From NCBI GenBank assembly GCA_902768105.1, contig CACXJZ010000030.1, forward strand, positions 1 through 33,462: 33,462 nucleotides of DNA, written 5' to 3'. The notes under the pieces were generated by a model. That model saw nothing but the letters and a program-made list of their open reading frames with translations. It had not been told where the DNA came from and did not search any database. A program made the translations under genes and the position numbers. Shown piece by piece: positions 6,351 to 15,419 of the stretch. The DNA is from an uncultured Prevotellaceae bacterium (GTDB lineage Bacteria > Bacteroidota > Bacteroidia > Bacteroidales > Bacteroidaceae). How positions within the stretch are numbered: position 1 is the first letter of the stretch; each line of letters starts with the position of its first letter.

Positions 6351-8477
6351 TTATTTAATTACGATCTTCTTCGTTGTGCCATCATTCATTCTAACAATGT
6401 TAAGACCTCGCTGAGGTGTTATAGTATGCTTACCATCAATTGTGTAATAACGCTCAACTGTCATTACGTCGTTGTTTATGCTCGTGATTCCCGTTGGCTT
6501 GGGATCGCTGTTGGTCAATGCTACAATACTTCCAAAATACTTCCACCACTCAGCACTGCGATAGGCATCCAAAGAACCCTCTGGTACATGGAGTGTAGCA
6601 TTACTATAATATCCATAACCAAAAACGTCACTGTCCAGCTGAAGCATCTCTGCATAGCAATAAACATCCGTCAGATTCTTATTTCCAGAGAACGCAAAAT
6701 TATCTATTGATGTCACACTATTGGGAATCACGATGGAAGTCAGATTTGAGCAGTTATAGAATGCACCGATTCCGATGCTTGTCATGCTATTGGGAAATAT
6801 AATGGAGGTAAGGCTTGAGCAATTGTAGAAAGCATGGCTTTCAATGCTTGTGACACCATAAGGGATGGTGACAGAGGTTAGCCCTGTGCATTCATAGAAT
6901 GCATACCACGAAATGCTTGTCACACCATCAGGTATAGTGATGGTGGTGAGACCAGAACATCTTTCGAACGCCTCACTGCCAATGAATGTCACACTATTGG
7001 GAAGGGTGACGGAGACGAGACCAGTGCAGCCTGCGAACGCCGAGCCAGCGATGCTGCATGTACCGTCTTTAATCACAACAGAAGTTTCATCTGGCATTGT
7101 TCCTTTATATTTGTAGGCAACATTTCCGACATAAACCAAACCGTCGGGCTGGTTATTATACCAAGTTGTTCCATAAAAAACATCGCTTCCTATGCTTATC
7201 ACACTGTTGGCAACAGTGATTGAGGCAAGTTCAGGGCAATATGTGAACGCTCCAGATCCAATGCTTGTCACCCCGTTAGGAATATCGATTGCCGTCAGGC
7301 CGGTACATCCTTTGAACGCATAGTCGCCTATGCTCGTCACACTATTGGGAATAGTGACAGAAGTAAGGGCAGAACAGCCAGAGAACGCATAGCTTCCTAT
7401 GTTCGTCACACCGTCAGGAATGACTAGATCCTTAACTTCCTCACCATTCAGATATAGATGATGAGCATATTCCAAAGGGTTACTGGCTGAACCGCCACCT
7501 TCTATGCTGCACCATGCTCCCAAGTCTGAAACATGAACGGCGGTAAGGCCGATGCAACCTTGGAACGCATTAAGTCCGATATTTGTCACATTGGCAGGTA
7601 TGGCGATGGAGGTCAGGCCGGAACAGCCCGAGAACGCCTTAGGTCCTATACTCGCCACATTGTTGCCGAGAGTGACTGATGTTAGGCCTACGCAACCTGC
7701 GAATGCATCTTCTCCTATGCTTGTCACACTATTGGGAATAGACACCGAGGTAAGTTCTGAACAACCAGAGAATGTACTATATCCTATGGTTTCCACGCCA
7801 TCAGGGATGACCAAATCCTTGATTTCCTCGTCATTCAGATATAAATGATAAGGAACATAGAAGGGATTCTTATAATAGCCATTTGAACTGCTTTCGCGTT
7901 GGATTTTGCACCATGCTGCTATGTCAGTAATATGAATGGCGGTCAGATAAAAGCACGCATCGAACGCACAATAGCCTATATTTGTTACACTCGCAGGTAT
8001 GGTGACAGAGGTTAGATTATTGTGAGAAAAAGCATTTTGTCCGATTCTCGTCACATGCTCTCCCAGGACATATTCCTTGACTTGACCGCCAAACATGTCG
8101 CTGATATAGGGGGTTCCATTATAATCCTTCGATACTATGGCATTATTATCCAGCTTAACTTTAGTCATATTACTGCAACCAGTAAAAGCGTCTCTCCCTA
8201 TATTTGTCACACTGTTAGGGATGTTGATAGAAGTCAGGTCGGTGCTTCCCGAAAATGCATTATCCCCGATGTTGGTCACACTATATTCTACTCCATTATA
8301 AGTTACTGATGACGGAATCACCACATCTCCGCTATAATAATATTTGCGATGATACACTACTTTTGCCGTTTTCGTATTGACATCTAAGTCGTAATAGATT
8401 CCGTCTATTAACTCAGAAGCACTAACTGCCAACGGCAACATTGACAAGAATAACAAGAAAAATAAAATACGTTTCAT
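6351..8477 (-). CDS. BspA-like leucine-rich-repeat surface protein, long
   Basis: A 708-aa protein with signal peptide (MKRILFFLLFLSMLPLAVSA). Nearly the whole chain (about 45-640) is LRR_5/BspA repeats of 23 residues, with core LTSVTIPNSVTSIGDYAFxGC. Two inserted segments, each with a HxYLN(D/G)EE(I/V)KDLVIPDGV motif, look like an internal duplication. The C-terminus (TIDGKHTITPQRGLNIVR) resembles the tail of the adjacent protein and fits a sorting signal. Such proteins act in adhesion or coaggregation at the cell surface. The gene follows the TPR regulator by 37 bases with no terminator, and precedes the second BspA-like gene by 4 bases. The near-identical DNA repeats make copy-number change by recombination plausible. 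Confidence 0.87.
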   Translation of the reverse strand: MKRILFFLLFLSMLPLAVSASELIDGIYYDLDVNTKTAKVVYHRKYYYSGDVVIPSSVTYNGVEYSVTNIGDNAFSGSTDLTSINIPNSVTNIGRDAFTGCSNMTKVKLDNNAIVSKDYNGTPYISDMFGGQVKEYVLGEHVTRIGQNAFSHNNLTSVTIPASVTNIGYCAFDACFYLTAIHITDIAAWCKIQRESSSNGYYKNPFYVPYHLYLNDEEIKDLVIPDGVETIGYSTFSGCSELTSVSIPNSVTSIGEDAFAGCVGLTSVTLGNNVASIGPKAFSGCSGLTSIAIPANVTNIGLNAFQGCIGLTAVHVSDLGAWCSIEGGGSASNPLEYAHHLYLNGEEVKDLVIPDGVTNIGSYAFSGCSALTSVTIPNSVTSIGDYAFKGCTGLTAIDIPNGVTSIGSGAFTYCPELASITVANSVISIGSDVFYGTTWYNNQPDGLVYVGNVAYKYKGTMPDETSVVIKDGTCSIAGSAFAGCTGLVSVTLPNSVTFIGSEAFERCSGLTTITIPDGVTSISWYAFYECTGLTSVTIPYGVTSIESHAFYNCSSLTSIIFPNSMTSIGIGAFYNCSNLTSIVIPNSVTSIDNFAFSGNKNLTDVYCYAEMLQLDSDVFGYGYYSNATLHVPEGSLDAYRSAEWWKYFGSIVALTNSDPKPTGITSINNDVMTVERYYTIDGKHTITPQRGLNIVRMNDGTTKKIVIK

Positions 8478-8514
8478 AATTATCTGTTTTTATATTATTA
8501 ATTCCATGTGATAT

Positions 8515-9903
8515 TTATTTGCTGGTAAGTATCTGTTCCAGCGTGATGTCTGGATTGGTTTCTCTGAACACATCCTTCTTCAACTTAAGCTTGCGATGCT
8601 GGACGGCTGAGACGGTAATGCAGTAGATATTGCCGATGACGCGATTACTAATGCCGAGCCAGGTGAGCAGACACAGGCGGATATCGTCTTCCTGCATATT
8701 GGGGTACTGCTCACGGATATTGGCAAAGCGGTTATTGTCGATGGCGTTGAGTGTACGCTCAATCTCGCTCCATTCGTGAGGACTGAGGCAAACAAGCGAA
8801 TCGCCGCTTTGGTTGAGCTTCTTCATCACCTCTGTACGCTCAAGAATGAAGTTCTGCAGGAATGAAACCACCTCGTTTGCCTGATGCAGCAAGGTTTTTT
8901 GATGCTCTGCCTCTTGCTGCAACTGACGTTTCTCCTGGCGTTGTGTCCTCATCTTATACCGAACGACCATTACGATTGCAAAAATGACAACGAGCGATGC
9001 AACAATTGTAATCAGTAACGTACGACCATACATCTTAGATTGGTATTCCAATTGCTGGTTCTCCATTTCCTGACGCAACGTCTCCTGATAGTACTGATTC
9101 TTCTGTTCCAGCGCCTTGTAATAGAAGTCCTCTATTTGCTCGAAGGCATGATCAACGTCATCCTCTACCTGTGTGGCTCCCATCCGTCGGAGCGCAATTT
9201 TGGCAAGGTTGCTCTGCACAATATAAGCCATATGAACATCTTCGCCTGACTCAATCTGCCGATAGACAATTTCTGCTGAATCAAGCATGTTGAGGTCGAG
9301 ATAACTACGGGCCAGCACCTGTAATGTGCCCGGTCTCAGGTTTTCTGTCGCTATTGATTCTGCCTGATGGGCATAGTCGAGAGCCTGACGATAGTCTTCC
9401 TTTGCCCAGGAGATATTGGCAAGGCTGGTGAGTGTCTGACACATCAGGTCTGTCATCTGGTTTTTCTTGGCTATGTCGTATGCTTTATTGATAAAACCAA
9501 GTGCTTCGTCGTATGAACCCTCTGCAGTGAATGCCACCTGTGCGGCGTAAGTGCCTGCATAATCGAGCAGAATGACATAGTTGCGCTCATCATCTGGATG
9601 CTGTTCATAGATGGTCAGGGCTTTCTTCATCAGTTGTAATGCCTCCTCAGCATTGCTCTGCGACAGAGCTTCTGCCAATCGCTGGTACGCTATATAATCG
9701 GTATGCCAATCCTCTGACTCTTCCGCCAAGAGAATGGTCTTCCGTAGCATGGTCTCACCCAAACGGATGCTATCGTTGGCCAAAGCAGACTCCGCCTCCT
9801 CCAGACAAGCCTTCGCTGTTAGAGGATGCTGATCTTGCTGTTTACAACTATAGGCTGCCAACAGAACGAATATAATAAATATGTACCGAACTTTTGAATA
9901 CAT
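8515..9903 (-). CDS. TPR lipoprotein with transmembrane segment and C-terminal HTH (membrane-linked regulator)
   Basis: A 462-aa protein. A lipoprotein-type signal ends in LAAYSC with Cys20 as the possible lipidation site; alternatively the N-terminus is a cleaved or anchoring signal. TPR-like helices fill about 30-240. A coiled region leads to a single transmembrane helix at about 295-315, followed by a basic coiled coil (316-345). A C-terminal domain (about 370-450) with DDIRLCLLTWLGISNRVIGNIY then SAVQHRKLKLKK looks like a helix-turn-helix of LuxR-like type. This layout, common in Bacteroidetes, suggests that a periplasmic sensor is linked directly to a cytoplasmic DNA-binding domain. Being first in an operon with two BspA-like genes, it may control them. 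The regulatory role is inferred from architecture. Confidence 0.78.
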   Translation of the reverse strand: MYSKVRYIFIIFVLLAAYSCKQQDQHPLTAKACLEEAESALANDSIRLGETMLRKTILLAEESEDWHTDYIAYQRLAEALSQSNAEEALQLMKKALTIYEQHPDDERNYVILLDYAGTYAAQVAFTAEGSYDEALGFINKAYDIAKKNQMTDLMCQTLTSLANISWAKEDYRQALDYAHQAESIATENLRPGTLQVLARSYLDLNMLDSAEIVYRQIESGEDVHMAYIVQSNLAKIALRRMGATQVEDDVDHAFEQIEDFYYKALEQKNQYYQETLRQEMENQQLEYQSKMYGRTLLITIVASLVVIFAIVMVVRYKMRTQRQEKRQLQQEAEHQKTLLHQANEVVSFLQNFILERTEVMKKLNQSGDSLVCLSPHEWSEIERTLNAIDNNRFANIREQYPNMQEDDIRLCLLTWLGISNRVIGNIYCITVSAVQHRKLKLKKDVFRETNPDITLEQILTSK

Positions 9904-9922
9904 AATGATTGGTTTTCGGTTG

Positions 9923-9930
9923 CAAAGTTA
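9923..9930 (-). promoter_or_regulatory. -7 box for the regulator/BspA operon
   Basis: TAACTTTG followed by C on the minus strand matches TAnnTTTG and lies 20 bases before the start codon of the regulator gene. The -33 position has only a weak TTTC near 9953. Confidence 0.55.
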
Positions 9931-10090
9931 CGACATTTATTCGAAAGTTGTATCAGTCGCCTATGGAAAATATGCACATAAGTCAATATCACAAATTAAT
10001 ACAAATCAAGCGGTTATACAAATTCAAGTATGTTCCCCTATGGAAAAATACAGGAAGAATCCTCAAAGACTCTTCAAAGACAGCTCCAAC

Positions 10091-10108
10091 ATCCCCTGTT
10101 TAGGGGAG
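10091..10108. repeat. Small palindromic repeat downstream of the S41 gene
   Basis: CCCCT (10093-10097) pairs with AGGGG (10102-10106) around GTTT. The text resembles the palindrome embedded in ispD at 25619-25640 (both contain CCCTGTT with AGGG on the other side). No U-tract follows on the minus strand, so terminator activity is doubtful. Confidence 0.45.
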
Positions 10109-10112
10109 GCTC

Positions 10113-11153
10113 TTATTGTACCAACAGTTTTCGCGCAAACTCAATGATGGTGTCTTTGCCTCGCTGGAAGTCCTCGTCAGTGAGACTGACGTAATGGTGG
10201 GGTTCGATGCCGAACTCGGTACTCTGGCGCTGTGCGTCATACATGGGGCAGGCCGAGAAACGAACGTTCCAACCATTGGGCAGGCTCGAAGAGAAGGGCA
10301 TGCCTGCTCCTCCACCTGTACGGTCGCCCACCAGCTTGACGTCTGGCAGTGCCTTCATATACATCGTAAACTCGTTGGCAGAGCTAAACACGCTGCGGTT
10401 GGTAAGCACGCAGACGGGCTTGTGCCAGCGCAGGCGGGAGGGCGGCTCCAGATATTGCGGTTCCATGTCGGAGAAATCATTGTGGCCTGTGCCTGTTTTG
10501 TGGCGCATGTACCCTACGAGTACTTTCTCGTTGGTAAAACGTGACGCCAGCCTCTCGGCATAGGTCAGCGTGCCACCGCCATTGTTGCGTATGTCGATGA
10601 TGAGACCGCGACAAAGGGCAAGGTAGGAAAGCACATCATCAAGGTTACCGTCACCAAAACCACTCTGGAAACTGGCGTAGCGTATATAGCCGATGTTGTC
10701 GTCGAGGATGCGGTAGCGCAGTCCCCCAGCAATCTTGTAGTCTGTGCCAAGGTAACGCCGTTCGAGCGAGTCGCTGTAGTTCTTGGGAAAATCCTCCTGC
10801 CAGCTCCAGTAGCGGGCATAGTCGTAGCTGGCTGAGAGGTTGACGTGACCGTCGCGCAGTTCACTGAGCATGTCGCCCAACACCTCAAAAAGCTGTTCGC
10901 TGGTCATTTGCTCGTTCACGCGTACCTTATATTTCTGATAGACGGCATTCCAGTCGAGCCCGTACTCCTGCTGTTTGTAGTCGAAGAAGCAGTAGTGCTC
11001 GTCGATGATTTTCCACAGCGCTTCGAAGTTCCCCTGCCGCGTATTGGGAAACTCGTCCTCGTTGACGCAAGAAGAGAATAAAAGCAAAAAGGTAAAAAGG
11101 TAAAAAGGTAAGACCTTTACCCATCCCTTTACTATGATGTTGATTCTATTCAT
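10113..11153 (-). CDS. S41 family peptidase, lipoprotein
   Basis: A 346-aa secreted serine peptidase of the C-terminal-processing/tricorn-core type. The signal peptide ends in LLLFSSC with lipidated Cys29, so it is probably membrane-anchored. Family motifs are LSELRDGHVNL (98-106), a LIIDIRNNGGG strand-loop (184-194) and RSVFSSANEF (253-262) with likely nucleophile Ser258. No PDZ domain is obvious between the N-terminal helical domain and the catalytic core. It follows the DUF3316 gene by 11 bases and looks cotranscribed with topoisomerase subunit A. The signal-peptide region is encoded by three tandem octamers (11086-11109), gain or loss of one of which would shift the frame. Substrate unknown. 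Confidence 0.88.
   Translation of the reverse strand: MNRINIIVKGWVKVLPFYLFTFLLLFSSCVNEDEFPNTRQGNFEALWKIIDEHYCFFDYKQQEYGLDWNAVYQKYKVRVNEQMTSEQLFEVLGDMLSELRDGHVNLSASYDYARYWSWQEDFPKNYSDSLERRYLGTDYKIAGGLRYRILDDNIGYIRYASFQSGFGDGNLDDVLSYLALCRGLIIDIRNNGGGTLTYAERLASRFTNEKVLVGYMRHKTGTGHNDFSDMEPQYLEPPSRLRWHKPVCVLTNRSVFSSANEFTMYMKALPDVKLVGDRTGGGAGMPFSSSLPNGWNVRFSACPMYDAQRQSTEFGIEPHHYVSLTDEDFQRGKDTIIEFARKLLVQ
11086..11109. repeat. Octamer tandem repeat in the S41 signal-peptide coding region
   Basis: Three perfect copies of AAAAAGGT lie end to end inside the coding sequence. A related degenerate tract occurs at 17731-17760 in the DUF4831 gene. Confidence 0.85.
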
Positions 11154-11164
11154 TTTTTACTCTT

Positions 11165-11959
11165 TTACCTTCTAATAATGCTGAACCGTCTAACGATGCC
11201 TACCATAACATGATGCGAATAGATGTGCTGCTTCAGGTTATTAACCTTGGCCTGCTGGTAGTCGCCCAGATAGCCGACACGCATGGTCAGCCTATCACTC
11301 AGTCCCACGTTAAGCATCAGCTGCTGGCGGAAGGTCGGAGCCGAGACGAAGGTGGTAGGCACGATATTGTGGTCGTAGTTGCCGCGATTGAATATCTCGT
11401 AATAGGACTGTCCATAGTTCGGCGAGAACATCACACCCACCAGTGGCAGGTCAATCTCGTAACTCAGCCTCATGGGACGCTTCAACAAGGTGAACACGTA
11501 GGCGGCACGTGCCGAGGGCATGAGATTGATGTGGGCACGTCCCTGTGCAGGATTATTGGAGTTGCTGGTATTATAGATAAACCCCGCCCCACCATTGAGC
11601 AGACCGCCTACTTGTAGGCTGAGCGCATCCTTGGAAAGCAGGGAGTAGTAGCGTCCGAAGTAGAAATCGTACGCACCCTCCAGCTCTTTTTCCGTATCAC
11701 TGCGGTCGTGGAGCATGGCGAAACGTGCCTGGTGCTGCATGACCGTATGCCAGCGGCTGTCAGTCTTCTCTCGCTCGATATCAGCCAGATAGGTAAAGCC
11801 CGTCCCGCTGAATTTCTCCTGCGACAAGTAGGTATCCAGCGCACTCGTTGCCCCCACACCTATCATGTGGCTGGCCGTAGTCATCTTGTCCTGCGCTGTC
11901 AAGCCTGCGGAAATGGCCAAGAGGCAATAGCCGACAGCCAATAGTCGCTTATATCTCAT
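11165..11959 (-). CDS. DUF3316 family outer-membrane-type protein
   Basis: A 264-aa protein with a cleavable signal peptide ending AISAGLTAQ. The remainder is rich in alternating aromatic strands ([70 protein letters not shown]) consistent with a small beta-barrel of the DUF3316 family. The C-terminus ends in short basic residues rather than the terminal aromatic usual for barrels. Its start overlaps the end of the topoisomerase gene by 11 bases, so the two are translationally linked. The function of the family is unknown. Confidence 0.72.
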   Translation of the reverse strand: MRYKRLLAVGYCLLAISAGLTAQDKMTTASHMIGVGATSALDTYLSQEKFSGTGFTYLADIEREKTDSRWHTVMQHQARFAMLHDRSDTEKELEGAYDFYFGRYYSLLSKDALSLQVGGLLNGGAGFIYNTSNSNNPAQGRAHINLMPSARAAYVFTLLKRPMRLSYEIDLPLVGVMFSPNYGQSYYEIFNRGNYDHNIVPTTFVSAPTFRQQLMLNVGLSDRLTMRVGYLGDYQQAKVNNLKQHIYSHHVMVGIVRRFSIIRR

Positions 11960-14672
11960 CAGGGAAAAGGCTTAGCTGTCCTGTCATTTCGTCAATCACC
12001 TGCTGCTCCGACTTGCCTGCATCGGGGTCAAGGTCTTCAGGGTTTTCTGAGTTTTCGGAATTATCGGAGTCCTCTGATTCCTCTTCCGGGAATCGCAGAG
12101 GTTCCAGTTCCTCAATGCGTTCCACCTGATAGGTAGTGAGGCGCTTGCCTTTAGCCTTGAACCCTTTGACTGCAATAAACTGCTCGGCATCAATCTCCTG
12201 TGGCGGACGCACGGCATCAGCATCGCCGAAGGTGATGAGCAGACGCGGATAGACCTGTTCGCTGAGCAGAATCTCCCTCGAATCGCTGTTCTCGCCCAAA
12301 TACGTCTGCTTCTTCTTCGACGCCTCCATCTGGAAACGTTTGATGTAAGGATAATTATCATTGTCAGCATCGTAGAGCACAGCCGTCCACACCTTGTTGG
12401 GGTCATATTTCTCAATGATGCGCAGGTTATCCTCAAAGTGGTTGTTCAAGTCGAAGTTCGTCAGGTAATACTCACCATTATCGAGGATAATCAGCAGCTG
12501 GTCGTCGTCGAAGAACTCTCCCAGCAGTCGTCCGTGCTCGTCGTAGTTCAAGCGGTTCACGTCCGGGTCGTACCACACCTTACGGCCACCCAGCGTAGAG
12601 TGTCCGTGACTCTTCAGTCCGATGCGGTGAATAGGTTTCTTTGTGAGGGTGATGCCTCGGGCAGCACGCCCTTTGATGGCAATGTCTGCGAAATTCCGCT
12701 CCAAGAAGATGCTCGACTTGCGCGACGTCTGTGCAGCCGCATCAAGCGTCACCTTGATAATCTCCGCCTCACCATTGGGGTTAGCCGTGAAGTACATAAT
12801 TTTCGAGCCCGGCTCGCCTGTGGTGACGTCGTACTCGCGGTCACGTGTGATGGCCGGCACATTGAAGCGCTTGATGTAGTACGGTCCCTTTTTGCCTGAG
12901 CGATATACCACATTGTAGATGGTGCGCTGGTCGTTGCGCTTGTAGATGCCCAACCACAGCACGTTCTTGCCCACAAAGAGCTTCTCAGCCACGCGTACCA
13001 CCTTGAACTTTCCATCGCGGAAGAAGATGATGATGTCATCTATGTCCGAACAGTTGCAGACGTACTCATCCTTCTTCAGGCTAGTGCCGATGAAGCCCTC
13101 ACCACGGTTGATGTAGAGTTTCTGGTTGGCCTCAGCAACCTTCGCAGCCTCGATGGTGTCGAAGTTCTTGATTTCCGTCTGACGCGGATGGGCCTTGCCG
13201 TATTTATCCTTCAGAAACAGGAACCACTTGGCCGTCACCTGCGTCAGGTGAGCCAAGTCGTAGTCTATTTGTTCTATCTCGGCCTGAATACGCGCCATAA
13301 GGTCATCGGCCTTGTCCTTATTGAACTTCAGGATGCGCTGCATCTTGATTTCCAGCAGCTTGAGAATGTCATCCTTCGTTACCTCACGAATCATCTGCGG
13401 GTAGAAGGGCGTCAGCCGTTCATCGATATGCTCGCAGACGGCATCCACGTCGGGTGCTTGCTCAAACTTTCTGTCCTTATAGATGCGCTCTTCAATAAAA
13501 ATCTTTTCCAGCGAACAGAAGTGCAGTTGCTCCAGGAGCTCGTTCTTGCGAATCTCCAGTTCCTGACGTATAAGGTCCTTCGTACGGTCTGTGGAGTGGC
13601 GCAACACATCGCTCACCGTGAGGAACTGCGGCTTTTCGTCCTTGATGACACAGCAGTTGGGCGAGATATTGATCTCACAGTCGGTAAAGGCATACAGCGC
13701 ATCGATGGTCTTGTCGCTACTGACGCCAGGAGCTAGGTGTACCTGTATCTCCACCTCGGCCGACGTTAGGTCTGTAACGTTGCGTGCCTTGATCTTGCCC
13801 TTCTCAATGGCCTTGGTGATGCTCTCAATGAGTGTCGATACGGTCTTCGAGAACGGCAACTCACGAATGACGAGCGTCTTCGGGTCGAGCTTCTCGATCT
13901 TCGCCCTCACCTTCAGCACGCCACCACGCTGTCCGTCGTTGTACTTGCTGACATCGATGCTGCCTCCCGTCTGGAAGTCAGGATACAGGTGGAACTCCTC
14001 GCCCTGCAGGTAGCTGACGGCAGCATCACAAATCTCGCAGAAGTTATGGGGGAGAATCTTCGACGACAGTCCCACGGCAATACCCTCGGCACCTTGCGAA
14101 AGCAGCAGGGGGAACTTCACGGGCAGCGTGATAGGCTCCTTGTTACGGCCGTCGTACGACAACTGCCACTCCGTCGTTTTGGGGTTGAACACGGTGTCCA
14201 AGGCAAATTTCGACAGGCGCGCCTCGATGTATCGCGGTGCGGCAGCACGGTCACCCGTCAGGATATTACCCCAGTTTCCCTGCGTATCCACCAAAAGGTC
14301 CTTCTGTCCCAACTGCACCAGCGCATCGCCGATACTGGCATCGCCGTGAGGGTGGAACTGCATGGTGTGTCCCACAATGTTCGCCACCTTGTTGTAGCGG
14401 CCGTCGTCCATACGCTTCATCGAGTGCAGTATTCGGCGCTGCACAGGTTTCAGGCCGTCCTCAATGTGTGGCACAGCACGCTCCAGGATGACGTACGAGG
14501 CATAGTCCAGGAACCAGCTCTGGTACATACCACTCAGGTGATGCACGGCCGCCGCATCAAAGCGGTTCACGGGTTTATAGTCGGAATGGGATTCGGAGTT
14601 TTCGGAACACTCAGGGTTCTCAGAGTTCTCCAAGTCCTCGGGTAGTGTAATATCTTTTATTTCGTCACTCAT
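11949..14672 (-). CDS. parC: DNA topoisomerase IV / gyrase-type subunit A
   Basis: A 907-aa type IIA topoisomerase subunit that breaks and rejoins both DNA strands to decatenate or relax chromosomes, with a GyrB/ParE partner not encoded here. The core shows [19 protein letters not shown], the [13 protein letters not shown] region where quinolone contacts lie, and [12 protein letters not shown] with catalytic Tyr148. The C-terminal half carries beta-pinwheel-like repeats ([31 protein letters not shown]) but no clear GyrA-box QRRGGKG, favouring ParC over GyrA. Both ends bear Ser/Glu/Asn tails ([33 protein letters not shown]) absent from the usual core. It ends overlapping DUF3316. Family assignment is secure; the ParC/GyrA choice is moderately so. 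Confidence 0.93.
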   Translation of the reverse strand: MSDEIKDITLPEDLENSENPECSENSESHSDYKPVNRFDAAAVHHLSGMYQSWFLDYASYVILERAVPHIEDGLKPVQRRILHSMKRMDDGRYNKVANIVGHTMQFHPHGDASIGDALVQLGQKDLLVDTQGNWGNILTGDRAAAPRYIEARLSKFALDTVFNPKTTEWQLSYDGRNKEPITLPVKFPLLLSQGAEGIAVGLSSKILPHNFCEICDAAVSYLQGEEFHLYPDFQTGGSIDVSKYNDGQRGGVLKVRAKIEKLDPKTLVIRELPFSKTVSTLIESITKAIEKGKIKARNVTDLTSAEVEIQVHLAPGVSSDKTIDALYAFTDCEINISPNCCVIKDEKPQFLTVSDVLRHSTDRTKDLIRQELEIRKNELLEQLHFCSLEKIFIEERIYKDRKFEQAPDVDAVCEHIDERLTPFYPQMIREVTKDDILKLLEIKMQRILKFNKDKADDLMARIQAEIEQIDYDLAHLTQVTAKWFLFLKDKYGKAHPRQTEIKNFDTIEAAKVAEANQKLYINRGEGFIGTSLKKDEYVCNCSDIDDIIIFFRDGKFKVVRVAEKLFVGKNVLWLGIYKRNDQRTIYNVVYRSGKKGPYYIKRFNVPAITRDREYDVTTGEPGSKIMYFTANPNGEAEIIKVTLDAAAQTSRKSSIFLERNFADIAIKGRAARGITLTKKPIHRIGLKSHGHSTLGGRKVWYDPDVNRLNYDEHGRLLGEFFDDDQLLIILDNGEYYLTNFDLNNHFEDNLRIIEKYDPNKVWTAVLYDADNDNYPYIKRFQMEASKKKQTYLGENSDSREILLSEQVYPRLLITFGDADAVRPPQEIDAEQFIAVKGFKAKGKRLTTYQVERIEELEPLRFPEEESEDSDNSENSENPEDLDPDAGKSEQQVIDEMTGQLSLFPDEI

Positions 14673-14678
14673 GAGTTA

Positions 14679-15341
14679 TTAGTTATTTTCAGATTCACCA
14701 ACGTAAGCACAGTTTTCAATGCTCTTGAACATCGCCAGAAAACCCTTGGCACGCTCAGGCAGGAATTCAACCACACTACGGTACTGCTCGGGAACAGTCG
14801 TCCCCGAATATTCCTCCGCGAAGGTCCCTTTACGCAGCGATGCTATGTCAAGGTATTCTAATTTCCCCACGAACTTCTTGGCCTGGAAACGCAGCAGACG
14901 CTTGCCGTCGTACCACAGACGCAGCTCATAGGGTAACATGTTCTCGCTCACGTCAGGGTTGATGGCATAGACGAACATCAGTTGTCCCTTCTCGTCATAG
15001 AGGTACTCCTCGTAGAACTCGCGGGCAGCGTAGTTGTACTTCGTCGTGGCAAAGCGCAGGTAATGAAGCGGATAAATCCTCGGCTCATCCTCATTTTCCT
15101 CTTCCACGTCGTAGTAGTACAGACGAATGTCCTCTTTGTGCATTCCCGTTGCCGGCAGCATTTGTGATGCGTGCAGGTGGTAGTATTCCGGCGGAATACC
15201 CTCACCGGGGAAGTCATCGCTCATCATGCCGATATACTCCACCACACCAGCATACGCCTTACGAATGTCCTCAATGGTTTGCTGGGCCACGGCTCCCTGA
15301 GCCGACAGCACCAATAGCATGGTAATAATTATAGTTTTCAT
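14679..15341 (-). CDS. Secreted protein of unknown function
   Basis: I start the gene at the ATG at 15341, giving 220 aa with the signal peptide MKTIIITMLLVLSAQGAVAQ. An in-frame ATG at 15380 would add 13 residues but lies upstream of the predicted promoter. The mature protein is rich in acidic and aromatic residues (DIRLYYYDVEEENEDEPRIYPL, YNYAAREFYEEYLYDEKGQLMFVYA, LPYELRLWYDGKRLLRFQAK), suggesting a beta-rich periplasmic protein; no catalytic motif was recognised. It lies 6 bases upstream of the topoisomerase gene, so they form one operon. The very short distance from -7 box to ATG suggests a nearly leaderless transcript. Confidence 0.68.
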   Translation of the reverse strand: MKTIIITMLLVLSAQGAVAQQTIEDIRKAYAGVVEYIGMMSDDFPGEGIPPEYYHLHASQMLPATGMHKEDIRLYYYDVEEENEDEPRIYPLHYLRFATTKYNYAAREFYEEYLYDEKGQLMFVYAINPDVSENMLPYELRLWYDGKRLLRFQAKKFVGKLEYLDIASLRKGTFAEEYSGTTVPEQYRSVVEFLPERAKGFLAMFKSIENCAYVGESENN

Positions 15342-15350
15342 ATTCACCTG

Positions 15351-15358
15351 CAAAGATA
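15351..15358 (-). promoter_or_regulatory. -7 box of the secreted protein / topoisomerase operon
   Basis: TATCTTTG then C on the minus strand ends 9 bases before the ATG at 15341. The -33 region falls in a 14-base direct repeat (15366-15393) and has no TTTG. Confidence 0.6.
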
Positions 15359-15365
15359 CAAAAAA

Positions 15366-15393
15366 ATTCTCATTTCTCAATTCTCATTTCTCA
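15366..15393. repeat. Two 14-base direct repeats between divergent promoters
   Basis: ATTCTCATTTCTCA occurs twice end to end (15366-15379, 15380-15393); each is itself two related heptamers. It separates the divergent -7 boxes at 15351-15358 and 15403-15410. Confidence 0.85.
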
Positions 15394-15402
15394 ATTATTT
15401 TA

Positions 15403-15410
15403 TATCTTTG
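15403..15410 (+). promoter_or_regulatory. -7 box of the FAD oxidoreductase gene
   Basis: TATCTTTG then C ends 9 bases before the ATG at 15420, again implying an almost leaderless mRNA. No TTTG is seen at -33. Confidence 0.6.
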
Positions 15411-15419
15411 CACGTGAAA

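Noticed and set aside
12438-14645. Plus-strand frames of 140-218 codons
   Set aside because: They are shadows of the topoisomerase gene in GC-richer DNA; no motifs or promoters support them.
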